A stretch of 64,000 bases of DNA from positions 100,930-164,929 of the forward strand of contig CAIRTK010000066.1 in assembly GCA_903881475.1 (NCBI GenBank), in the 5' to 3' direction. Of this stretch, positions 17,373-25,238 are shown piece after piece. This DNA comes from an uncultured Opitutia bacterium (GTDB lineage Bacteria; Verrucomicrobiota; Verrucomicrobiia; Opitutales; Opitutaceae). Within the stretch, counting starts at the first letter, position 1. Each line of letters opens with the position of its first letter. A program made the position numbers and the translations under genes. The notes under the pieces were generated by a model. It did not search any database, was not told the origin of the DNA, and was given only the letters and a program-made list of their open reading frames with translations.

Positions 17373-19325
17373 ATGCAATCCGCCCAGTCCGTTCGCGAGC
17401 TTACGGTCCGGAGTGTCATTCTCGGCGGCGTCATCACGCTGCTCTTCACCGCCGCCAACGTCTATCTTGGATTGAAGGTCGGCCTGACCTTTGCGACCTC
17501 GATCCCGGCGGCGGTCATCTCGATGGCGCTGCTGCGCCTGCTCGGGAATTCCAATCTCCTTGAGAACAACATCGTCCAGACGATCGCCTCCGCCGCGGGC
17601 ACGCTGGCGGCGATCATCTTTGTGCTGCCGGGCCTCATCATGGTCGGCTGGTGGCAGGGTTTTCCCTACTGGATCACGGTGGCCGTCTGTGCGATCGGCG
17701 GCATCCTGGGCGTGATGTTCTCGGTGCCGCTGCGTCGTGCGCTGGTGACGGGTTCCGACCTGCCTTACCCGGAGGGCGTCGCGGCCGCCGAGGTGCTGAA
17801 GGTCGGCTTCGGCTCCGCGGAGGGCAAGGTGGAGAACGCCAAAGGGCTCCGCATGATCGTCGTCGGCTCGGTGACCTCGGCCGCCTACGCACTGCTGGCG
17901 GCGATGCGGCTGGTGGCAAGCGATGTCGCCGTGGCCTTCCGGCTGGGCCGGGGCGCTACGGCCGCCTCGACGAGCCTGTCCATGGCGCTCATCGGCGTCG
18001 GGCACCTCGTCGGACTCTCGGTGGGCGCGGCGATGCTGTTCGGCATGCTCATCGCCTGGGGCGGGCTGGTGCCGCTGCTCACGGCCAGTCACGGCGTGAC
18101 GGGTGACGTCGGCCACTTGGTCAACACGACCTTCCGCGGCGAGGTGCGCTTCATCGGCGCCGGGACCATCGGCGTGGCCGCGCTCTGGAGCCTCATCCGC
18201 ATCCTCGGGCCGATCATCAGGGGCATCCGCTCCGCGATGGCGGCGTCGAAGGCCCGCTCGGCCGGGGCCGAGCTGGCGCTCACCGAGCGCGACCTGCCGA
18301 TCGGCATCGTCGGCGGCACCATCCTCGCGCTGCTGGTGCCAATCGCCGGCCTGCTCTGGATTTTCTGCTCCGGCACGGCGATCGCCTCCGGCATCGGCCC
18401 GGTGATCCTCGGCACGCTGGTCTATGTCGTGGTGATCGGCGCGATCATCGCGTCGGTCTGCGGCTACATGGCCGGACTGATCGGCGCCTCGAACAGCCCC
18501 GTGTCCGGCGTGGGCATCCTGGCCGTGCTCGGCGCGTCGCTGCTGCTGGTGCTGGTCTACGGGCACGGCGGCAACCCGGAGCAGACCCGCGCGCTCGTGG
18601 CCTACGCGCTGTTCACCACCGGCATCGTGTTTTCCATCGCGACGATCGCGAACGACAACCTGCAGGACCTCAAGACCGGCCAGCTGGTCGGCGCGACGCC
18701 GTGGCGGCAGCAGCTGGCGCTGATCTACGGCGTGATCTTCGGCTCGCTCGTGATCCCGCCGGTGCTCGACCTGCTCAACAAGGCCTTCGGTTTTACCGGC
18801 GCGCCCGGGGCGGGGGAGCACGCGCTGGCCGCGCCGCAGGCCGCGCTCATCTCCGCGCTGGCGAAGGGCGTGCTCGGCGGCGACATCAGCTGGAACCTGA
18901 TTGGCTGGGGCGCGCTGCTCGGCGTCGGCACGATCCTCCTCGACGAGGTGCTGCGGAAAACCGGCAAGATGCGGCTGCCGCCGCTGTGCGTCGGCATGGG
19001 CATCTACCTGCCGATGTCACTGACGCTCCTCATTCCGGTCGGCGCCGTGCTCGGGCATTACTACGACAAGTGGGCTGACCGCCATGCGAACCCGGAGTTC
19101 GCCAAGCGCATGGGCGTGCTGGTGGCCACCGGGCTCATCGTCGGCGAGAGTCTCTTCGGCGTGGCGTTCGCCGGCGTCGTCGCGGCGGCGGGCACCGACA
19201 CGCCGCTGGCGGTCGTGGGCGACAGCTTCGAGAAACCCGGCATCATCATCGGGCTGCTGCTGTTCGCGGGCACGGTCGCCGTGCTGTACCGTTACGCCCG
19301 CCGGGTGTGCCGGGTGGAGAGCTAG
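17373..19325 (+). CDS. OPT-family oligopeptide/metal-chelate transporter
   Basis: This 650-residue integral membrane protein has about 14-16 hydrophobic helices. The N-terminal signature ELTVRSVILGGVITLLFTAANVYLGLKVGLTFATSIPAAVI and the loop GSDLPYPEGVAAAEVLK place it in the bacterial OPT family, which imports small peptides or metal chelates with protons. Length fits the family (600-700). It is divergent from mqo and convergent with the mannosidase, with no obvious operon partner. Confidence 0.9.
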   Translation: MQSAQSVRELTVRSVILGGVITLLFTAANVYLGLKVGLTFATSIPAAVISMALLRLLGNSNLLENNIVQTIASAAGTLAAIIFVLPGLIMVGWWQGFPYWITVAVCAIGGILGVMFSVPLRRALVTGSDLPYPEGVAAAEVLKVGFGSAEGKVENAKGLRMIVVGSVTSAAYALLAAMRLVASDVAVAFRLGRGATAASTSLSMALIGVGHLVGLSVGAAMLFGMLIAWGGLVPLLTASHGVTGDVGHLVNTTFRGEVRFIGAGTIGVAALWSLIRILGPIIRGIRSAMAASKARSAGAELALTERDLPIGIVGGTILALLVPIAGLLWIFCSGTAIASGIGPVILGTLVYVVVIGAIIASVCGYMAGLIGASNSPVSGVGILAVLGASLLLVLVYGHGGNPEQTRALVAYALFTTGIVFSIATIANDNLQDLKTGQLVGATPWRQQLALIYGVIFGSLVIPPVLDLLNKAFGFTGAPGAGEHALAAPQAALISALAKGVLGGDISWNLIGWGALLGVGTILLDEVLRKTGKMRLPPLCVGMGIYLPMSLTLLIPVGAVLGHYYDKWADRHANPEFAKRMGVLVATGLIVGESLFGVAFAGVVAAAGTDTPLAVVGDSFEKPGIIIGLLLFAGTVAVLYRYARRVCRVES

Positions 19326-19348
19326 CGGTAGGCGCAGCGTACCGGCCC

Positions 19349-19429
19349 GCGAATCACGCGAATTCGGAGCGAGTCTCACGCAGAGACGCTAAGACGCGGA
19401 GAAGTACCTCCGAATCCGCGCTGATTCGC
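19349..19429. repeat. inverted repeat between convergent genes
   Basis: GCGAATCACGCGAATTCGGAG (19349-19369) pairs with CTCCGAATCCGCGCTGATTCGC (19408-19429). The loop holds CGCAGAGACGCTAAGACGCGG, related to the AAGACGCGAAGG motif near 3095. Placed between OPT and GH38, it could be a two-way terminator. Confidence 0.75.
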
Positions 19430-19442
19430 AGGGAAGTATTTC

Positions 19443-21905
19443 CTACAACTCCGTGAGGGCGATGGCCGTGGCGTGGCCGCGGTGGATCCGATAGGTTACG
19501 AGGGTGTGCGGCGTGAGTGTGCCCAAGGCGTACGTGCGGCCGGCCAGGGTGAGGCGCGGCTTCACGGTGCGGCCGGCGATTTCCTGCACGCGCACGACGA
19601 GGCCTTTGCCATCCTCGGCGGGCTTGAGGGCTAGGAGCTTCACGCCGTCCGGCGTGAGCGAGGCGATGCTGCCGGAGCGGCCCAGCGGGCCGGGATGCGG
19701 CGGCACGGGGAGCGTGATGGCCGGTTGCTCCAACTCGGCGGCGAGCTGCGGCAGTTTCCGGCTGTTGGTCGTGAGCAGGAAATTGAACCGGTATTCGCCG
19801 CGGTCGGCGACGGGCAGCCATGCCGGCGTGGCCGGCGTGTCGCGCGCATCGAAGGCGTAGCGCGTCGAGCGGATGACGGATGCGCGGAAGGTGCCGTCGG
19901 ACGAATCGAATCCGTAGAGCGCATCGCTGGCGAAGCCGAGCGTGTGCCGGCCGTTTTTCACGCGCACCCAGCGGCCGCCCGGGACTTCGCCGGCCGGACC
20001 GCGTTCCACGACGCCACCCGGCACGTCGAACTCGGCCTGGTCGCCGGCGCCGGGTAACACGAGCTTGAGGCGCGCGCGGGTCTCGTTCCAGAGCAGCCGG
20101 GCCTCGACGTCGATGGCGTCGCGGTCCTTGGCAAGGCGGAGGAACAGATCGAGCTGGGACTTTCCGCCGGCAAGCCGGACCCACAGCGCGGCACGCAGTG
20201 GACCGGACTCGAGCGTCTCGACCGCGGTGACTTTCCAGGCATGGCGCACCGTCATGAGGTGCATCGAGTCCGGTTCGTCGTAGCACCCGCCCCACGAACC
20301 AAAGGCGTCGTCCACCGTGATGGCGCCGAGTCCGCTGGCGGACAGCAAACGGCGCGCGCCCTGGAAGAGGGCGATCCCGTTGCCGCCGATGCGGGCCGCG
20401 GCGCGGTAGCGGCCGTTGGTGATCTCGCCCTTGCGCGGCGAGAACGTGCCGGCGGCGACCTTGGGCGGACGGGCGCCCTCGACCCAGGCGACGCTGAACG
20501 AGCCCCAGCCGAGCGCGGGGAGGCGCGCGGTGGTGAGGACGCGGATGCGCCACGGGATGGTGGTCAGGAAGGTATGCTCCGGCTTGATGCGCTGGAACGG
20601 CAGCGGCTTCCCGTCGGGACCGCGGACCTCGATCGGCACGGCGTCCGGACGGTTTTCGTAGGCGAAGATGGGGCGGTAATCCAGGCAGACCTCCAGCTCG
20701 AGCGGGCCTTCGTAGACGTGCGGGTGCGGGTTCCAGACCAGCAGCGACATCGCGCTGGGATGATCGGGGCCGACGGCAGGCACGGACGTGTCGGCGCGGC
20801 GGGCGAGGGCATTGAGGGCGGTGAACTCGGTGGCGCGCGCGGTGTGCAGCAGGCCGCGGGTCCAGTCAGTCTGCTCGTCGAGCGCGCGCTCGATGCTGGA
20901 GCCGGGCAGGATGTCGTGGAAGGAATTGAACATCAGCCCGCGCCACGCGGCGCCGAGGTCGGCGGCCGGGGCGGGGGCGACCAGCCCGATGGCGGTGGCG
21001 GCGGTCTCGGCGCGGCTGAGCAGTGCCTCGGCCTGGCGGTAGGCGAACTTGAACTTCGCGGCGGACGTGTAGCAGCCGCGCTGGCAGTAATTGAGCTCCC
21101 CGCGGTGCACGGGCGGCGCGGCCTCGGGACGCGCCGCGATTTCCTTTTCCAATTCGCCGAAGAAGCGGTGCAGACCGGAGTGGACGACGGCGACCTCGGG
21201 ATGCGCATCGGCCCACGCCTGGATCTCGTGTACGAGCCGGCGAGTCGGGCCGCCGCCATGGTTACCAAGGCCGTAGAACACGGCGATGTGATGGTATGGC
21301 TGTTTTTCGGCCGCGCCGAGAAAGCCGTCCATCTTGCGCCGGGCCTCGTCGCGCTCGCAGCCGTACCAGCCGTGAATCGGGCGGTAGCCAAGGATGCGCG
21401 AGCCGCCGGAGCCTTCCCACCAGAAGGCGGGGCCGGAGAGCGGATGCTGCTCGGGGTTGGGACGGAAAAACGAGAAGTAGCGGAAGCCCGCGGCGGCCAT
21501 CAGCTCGGGTGCGCCGGCGCTGTGGCCGAAGGAATCCGCAGCCCAGGCGACGGTGGCGGCCCGGCCGAACTTTTCCGCGAAGTAGCGCTGACCGTGCAGG
21601 TAGATCCGCGCAAAGGTTTCCGTCGCGGGCATGTTGGTGTCGGGCTGCAGGTAGGCGCCGCCGATGGGATCCCACCGGCCCGAGCGGATGTGCTTCAGGA
21701 TTTTCGCGAACATCGCCGGCTCCTCGCGCTCGATGTGCTCGTAGAGCACGGTCTCGCCGCGCACGTAGGTGAGCGCGGGGATTTCGTCCATGAGCGCCAG
21801 CATGGTGCGGGCGGTGATGAGGCCCTCGTTGAGGCCCTCGCGCCAGTCCCACTGCCAGACGGGGTCGAGGTGCGAGTTGCCGATCAGGTGGAAGGTGTAT
21901 TTCAT
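19443..21905 (-). CDS. GH38 alpha-mannosidase
   Basis: This 820-residue glycoside hydrolase removes alpha-mannosyl residues from glycans. The zinc motif HLDPVWQWDWREG begins at residue 12, and the catalytic nucleophile lies in AADSFGHSAG (Asp124), with the later GLGNHGGGPTR segment. The all-alpha middle domain (RAETAATAIGL) and C-terminal beta domains follow. There is no signal peptide, so it is probably cytoplasmic and acts on imported oligosaccharides. Length is normal for bacterial GH38 (800-1000). Confidence 0.93.
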   Translation of the reverse strand: MKYTFHLIGNSHLDPVWQWDWREGLNEGLITARTMLALMDEIPALTYVRGETVLYEHIEREEPAMFAKILKHIRSGRWDPIGGAYLQPDTNMPATETFARIYLHGQRYFAEKFGRAATVAWAADSFGHSAGAPELMAAAGFRYFSFFRPNPEQHPLSGPAFWWEGSGGSRILGYRPIHGWYGCERDEARRKMDGFLGAAEKQPYHHIAVFYGLGNHGGGPTRRLVHEIQAWADAHPEVAVVHSGLHRFFGELEKEIAARPEAAPPVHRGELNYCQRGCYTSAAKFKFAYRQAEALLSRAETAATAIGLVAPAPAADLGAAWRGLMFNSFHDILPGSSIERALDEQTDWTRGLLHTARATEFTALNALARRADTSVPAVGPDHPSAMSLLVWNPHPHVYEGPLELEVCLDYRPIFAYENRPDAVPIEVRGPDGKPLPFQRIKPEHTFLTTIPWRIRVLTTARLPALGWGSFSVAWVEGARPPKVAAGTFSPRKGEITNGRYRAAARIGGNGIALFQGARRLLSASGLGAITVDDAFGSWGGCYDEPDSMHLMTVRHAWKVTAVETLESGPLRAALWVRLAGGKSQLDLFLRLAKDRDAIDVEARLLWNETRARLKLVLPGAGDQAEFDVPGGVVERGPAGEVPGGRWVRVKNGRHTLGFASDALYGFDSSDGTFRASVIRSTRYAFDARDTPATPAWLPVADRGEYRFNFLLTTNSRKLPQLAAELEQPAITLPVPPHPGPLGRSGSIASLTPDGVKLLALKPAEDGKGLVVRVQEIAGRTVKPRLTLAGRTYALGTLTPHTLVTYRIHRGHATAIALTEL

Positions 21906-21924
21906 CAGAGGCGGGCTAGGCTGA

Positions 21925-22100
21925 TCGCAATTCGGAGCTCGGAGTTCGTGCGATCGTAGGTGGGCATGGAATGGGCAGCGGCTAGAGTGCTTTTTCGGCT
22001 AATCCATAGCCACAAAGAGGCACAAAATGCACAAAGAAACGCCTTGTTGAGGCTTGGGGGGATTTACACGATCGGACGAACTGCGAATTCCGAACTGCGA
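21925..22100. repeat. large inverted repeat with 33-bp arms
   Basis: The left arm at 21925-21957 (TCGCAATTCGGAGCTCGGAG, TTCGTGCGATCGT) pairs with the right arm at 22068-22100 (ACGATCGGACGAA, CTGCGAATTCCGAACTGCGA). Between them is a short tandem-like motif, CACAAAGAGGCACAAAATGCACAAAG (22011-22036), where CACAAA(G/A) repeats every 9-10 bases. Confidence 0.85.
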
Positions 22101-22103
22101 GTG

Positions 22104-22120
22104 GTAGCGCCCGGCGCTAC
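22104..22120 (-). terminator. small hairpin overlapping the FAH-gene stop
   Basis: GTAGCGC CCG GCGCTAC is a perfect 7-bp stem with a 3-base loop. It overlaps the stop codon (22117-22119) of the minus-strand FAH-family gene. There is no long T run, so termination is only a guess. Confidence 0.35.
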
Positions 22121-22920
22121 AGCGGCTCGTTGATCACCGGGTTGGTGAGCGTGCCGATCTTCTCGATCTCGATGCTGACCGTGTCGCCGGCCTTCAGGTA
22201 AATCGGGGGCTTGCGGGCGAAGCCGACGCCGTGCGGTGTGCCGGTGAGGATCACGGTGCCGGGCAGCAGGGTTTTGCTGCCGCTGAGGAACTCGATGAGC
22301 GTCGGCACGTCGAAGCACATGTCGTTCGTATTCCAGTCCTGCAGCGCGGTGCCGTTGAGGATGGTTTTGATCCCGAGCGCGTTGGGGTTGGGGATTTCGT
22401 CCGCGGTGACGAGCACCGGGCCGAGCGGGCAGAAGGTGTCGAAGCTCTTGCCCTGGCAGAACTGGCCGCCGCCCCAGCGGATCTGCCAGTCGCGGGCCGA
22501 GACGTCGTTGGCGCAGGTGTAGCCGAGCACGTACTTCAGGGCGTCGGCCTTGGACACGTTCTTGCAGCGCTTGCCGATCACGACGGCGAGCTCGCACTCA
22601 AAGTCGACCTCGGTGCTGGCGAGGTGTTGCGGGATCTCGATCGGGTCGCCGGGATTCTGGAGCGCGTTGAGGCTCTTCAGGAAGAGCATGGGCTGGGCGG
22701 GCACGCCCTTGCCGCCCTCCTCGGCGTGCTTCTTGTAGTTGAGACCGATGGCCAGGATGCTCGGCGGCACAATGGGCGCGAGCCGCTTGCCCGGGTTCAC
22801 GGTGCGGTCGGTCACGCGGAAATCGCCGAGGATGTCGCCGGCAATCTCGCGGGCGGAACCGTCGGGCTGGAGCGCGGCGTAGGCCGGGCCGGAGGAGGTG
22901 AGGTGGCGGATGATTTTCAT
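22117..22920 (-). CDS. fumarylacetoacetate hydrolase family protein
   Basis: This 267-residue protein has the FAH fold. LAIGLNYKKHAEEGG marks the domain start. The divalent-metal acidic residues lie in STEVDFECELAVVIGK and DVSARDWQIR, and the C-terminal GTVILTGTPHGVGFARKPP is typical. Family members hydrolyse or decarboxylate ring-cleavage and 2-oxo acids; the substrate is unknown. The open frame extends antisense-like through the upstream AraC gene, so the ATG at 22918-22920 (MKIIRHL) was chosen. It lies 85 bases downstream of the AraC gene on the same strand and may be co-transcribed. Confidence 0.9.
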   Translation of the reverse strand: MKIIRHLTSSGPAYAALQPDGSAREIAGDILGDFRVTDRTVNPGKRLAPIVPPSILAIGLNYKKHAEEGGKGVPAQPMLFLKSLNALQNPGDPIEIPQHLASTEVDFECELAVVIGKRCKNVSKADALKYVLGYTCANDVSARDWQIRWGGGQFCQGKSFDTFCPLGPVLVTADEIPNPNALGIKTILNGTALQDWNTNDMCFDVPTLIEFLSGSKTLLPGTVILTGTPHGVGFARKPPIYLKAGDTVSIEIEKIGTLTNPVINEPL

Positions 22921-23005
22921 GCGGAAAGCTGGGTTGGAAAAACGCCTGCCGGAGCCGCCTTGTCGAGGCGCATTTCGACGGGGCGGCCTGTGAGGCGCCT
23001 CAGCG

Positions 23006-23854
23006 CTACCGGGAACGTGCCGGTTGGCGCACGGCCGACAGCGCCCAGGCCGCGGGCGGGTGGCCGTGGCGGGCGCGGAACCGCCGGTAGAAATGGGACA
23101 GGTCGCCGTACCCGCTGGAAAACGCCGCGCCGAGCACCGAGTGCCGGCCGGCCCGCAGAAGCTGCGCGGCATGCAGGAGGCGCCGCTCGGTGAGTTCCGT
23201 GAGGAAGGAGCGGCCGGTGAGGGCGCGGAAGAGCTGGCTGAAATGACGGCGCGACATGGCGGCCCGGGCGCAGGCGCGTTCCAGGCTCCAGGGTTCGTAG
23301 AAGGTCTCCGCCATCTCCCGGGCCACGGCCTCCACGCGCCGCCGGGCCTCGTCATCGGCCGGGCCCGGCGGCAGGCGGGCGAGCGAGACCAGGATGTTGG
23401 CCGCCGCGGCGCCGATGGCGGCTTCCCGCCCGACCTGCGTGCCGGCCTGCTCCACGATCGCCGCCCGCCAGAGACCCTCGAAGCGGTGGCCCCAGCCCGG
23501 GCCGGGCCGCCGGCTCGCGATGGTCCCGCCCGCCGGGCGGCGCCAGACCGCCCCCAGCCCGGGTTCGCGGCGCAGGAAGGCCGGCGAGAAACAGAGCAGC
23601 AGGAGCGTCGCCGGCGCCGTATCAGTGAGCCGGTGGCGGGTGCCCGCGGCGACGCAGAGCACGGATCCGACGGGGGCGGAAAGCGGGGAGGGCAGGCCGG
23701 TCCCGGCGCAGGCGACGCGGCCGTGGAGCACATAGATCAGCTTGTGGAAGGCGTCGGCGCGCTCCGCCATGCGAAAGCCGGGCCCGTGCACGCTCTCGGC
23801 GAAGACCACGCCATGGGCGGGCAGGCTGACGGGGATGGGGCGGGAGACCGGCAT
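23006..23854 (-). CDS. AraC-family transcriptional regulator with N-terminal cupin-like sensor
   Basis: This 282-residue regulator has an N-terminal cupin-like ligand domain (about 1-110; FHKLIYVLHGRVACAG, GSVLCVAAGTRHRL). The C-terminal AraC double helix-turn-helix (about 180-280) includes WSLERACARAAMSRRHFSQLFRALTG and the second-helix motif YGDLSHFYRRFRARHGHPPAAW. It is divergent from the UroD/MTHFR/amidohydrolase block across a 113-bp spacer, the usual arrangement for a local activator, so that block is its likely target. Confidence 0.88.
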   Translation of the reverse strand: MPVSRPIPVSLPAHGVVFAESVHGPGFRMAERADAFHKLIYVLHGRVACAGTGLPSPLSAPVGSVLCVAAGTRHRLTDTAPATLLLLCFSPAFLRREPGLGAVWRRPAGGTIASRRPGPGWGHRFEGLWRAAIVEQAGTQVGREAAIGAAAANILVSLARLPPGPADDEARRRVEAVAREMAETFYEPWSLERACARAAMSRRHFSQLFRALTGRSFLTELTERRLLHAAQLLRAGRHSVLGAAFSSGYGDLSHFYRRFRARHGHPPAAWALSAVRQPARSR

Positions 23855-23967
23855 GAGGGAGGGTGGGCGAGTGCCCGAACTGCCAAGCCAGACAAGCCCG
23901 ATACGCCAAGACGAGGCAATGCATTTCAGCTAGGATGCAGTGCCCCAATACCCAATCCCCCGCCGCC

Positions 23968-25026
23968 ATGCTCCGCCCACCCCATCCCGTGGCGACCCGC
24001 GCCGAAGTCGAGGCCGTGCTGCACGGCGGGGAGGCGCGCCGCGGGCCGCTGTTCCTGCCGGCGATCTATGAGCACAAGGCCTGGTTCATCGGCCGCACCC
24101 CGTCGGACGTCTCGCGGGACCCGGCCCTGCTGGCCCGGGCCCTCCTGGCGGAGTTTGAGGCCGTCGGGCCGGACGCGCTCACGGTGGGCATCGATGTCTA
24201 CAACCTGGAGGCAGAGGCGGCCGGCTGCCAGGTGACCTTTCACGGCGGGAACGACGCGAGCATTCCCGGCATCAAGCCCGGGGCCCATTGCCTCCGGGTG
24301 GGCGACGACCTCTCGCAGGCGCCGCTGCCACATCCGCTGCGGGACGGCCGGATGCCGGTGAACATCGAGGCCGCCCGGCGGGTGCGCCGGGAAGTGGGCC
24401 CGGACTACTGGCTGCGCGGGGCGATCGCCGGGCCGTTCTCGCTGGCGATCAGCCTGGTGGGAGCCGAGGCATTGTTCCTGGCCTGCCTCGACCGTCCGGA
24501 ATGGGTCCGGCAGTTGCTCGACCATGCGGGCCGCATCATCCGGGCATTCGGCCGCGCCTACCTCGATGCGGGGGCGGAGCTCATCGTGTTCGACTCCCAG
24601 GCCTCGCCCGACCTCGTGTCGCCCGGGATGTACGCGCAGCTGGTCCTGCCGGTGACCCGGGACCTCGCCGCCTGGGCCGCCACACAGGGCGTGCGCGACC
24701 TGCCGCTCGTGATTGGCGGCAACACCACGCGCATTGCGGAACTGCTGATCCGCACCGGCTGCAACAACCTCCTTTGCGACTTTACCAGCGACTTTGACAC
24801 CTGGGCCGCGGCCTGCCGCCCGGCAAAGCGGGCCCTGCGCCGCAACCTTTCGCCGCAGCTCATCGGCGCCGCCCCGCCCGCGGAGATCCATGCGGCTGCC
24901 GCCCGCGAGATTGCGCGGGGCCGGGACCTGCCCGGCTTCATCATGGGCACGGCCGTGGTTCCTTTCGGCACCCCGACGGAAAACCTGCTGGCCGTGAAAC
25001 GTGCCTGCCTCGATGCCCGCGCCTGA
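23968..25026 (+). CDS. uroporphyrinogen decarboxylase-family protein (methyltransferase-like)
   Basis: This 352-residue UroD-fold protein has PLFLPAIYEHKAWF near its start, YNLEAEAAGC, GPFSLAISLVG, the long helix AGRIIRAFGRAYLDAGAELIVFDSQASP and MGTAVVPFGTPTENLLAVKRA at the end. This pattern fits the methyltransferase branch (MtaA/CmuA/MtbA-like) rather than HemE. In that branch a His-x-Cys before GNT binds zinc. Here the segment reads LVIGGNTTRIAE (Gly250-Gly251), so those ligands are missing. Cys at about 262 and 267 remain. An in-frame ATG at 23935 is a possible alternative start; 23968 matches the family start. It heads the one-carbon block. Confidence 0.75.
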   Translation: MLRPPHPVATRAEVEAVLHGGEARRGPLFLPAIYEHKAWFIGRTPSDVSRDPALLARALLAEFEAVGPDALTVGIDVYNLEAEAAGCQVTFHGGNDASIPGIKPGAHCLRVGDDLSQAPLPHPLRDGRMPVNIEAARRVRREVGPDYWLRGAIAGPFSLAISLVGAEALFLACLDRPEWVRQLLDHAGRIIRAFGRAYLDAGAELIVFDSQASPDLVSPGMYAQLVLPVTRDLAAWAATQGVRDLPLVIGGNTTRIAELLIRTGCNNLLCDFTSDFDTWAAACRPAKRALRRNLSPQLIGAAPPAEIHAAAAREIARGRDLPGFIMGTAVVPFGTPTENLLAVKRACLDARA

Positions 25027-25238
25027 CTGCCATGCCCGATCCCACCCCAATCACCCTGCCTCCCCGAGGATTCCGTCCGTGCGGAGCGGACCGGCCATCG
25101 GGCCAGGCTGCGGCGTACCCGGCCCCGATCACATCAGGCTCGCGGTCGGGGGCGCCCCGGTCAACGCCATGGAGGCCGGCACTCCCGCTGAGAATGAGCC
25201 GCTTTCCCGCACCATGACCGCAACCCGCCCCACCCACC
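25027..25238 (+). other. 212-bp G+C-rich gap inside the one-carbon block
   Basis: The gap separates the UroD-like and MTHFR genes, which is unusual for a tight catabolic operon. It holds a small weak open frame (25032-25217), but its codon use is no better than chance for this base composition. Several G+C-rich stems can be drawn, and CCGAGG near 25072 could pair with GGCTCG near 25136. No known riboswitch consensus is complete here. Nothing can be assigned with confidence. Confidence 0.3.

Noticed and set aside
17127..18821. Extension of mqo by 565 codons at its N-terminus
   Set aside because: The extension is antisense to the OPT gene and has no Mqo content. The family start is at 17126.
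25027..25238. SAH riboswitch suggested by CCGAGG and CAGGCTCG
   Set aside because: The conserved GCGCTGC core and the matching 3' AACGGCGC segment are absent, so the similarity is limited to one short stem.
25027..25238. Cobalamin riboswitch upstream of the MTHFR gene
   Set aside because: No B12-box (AGCCAGGAGACCTGCC-like) sequence was found.
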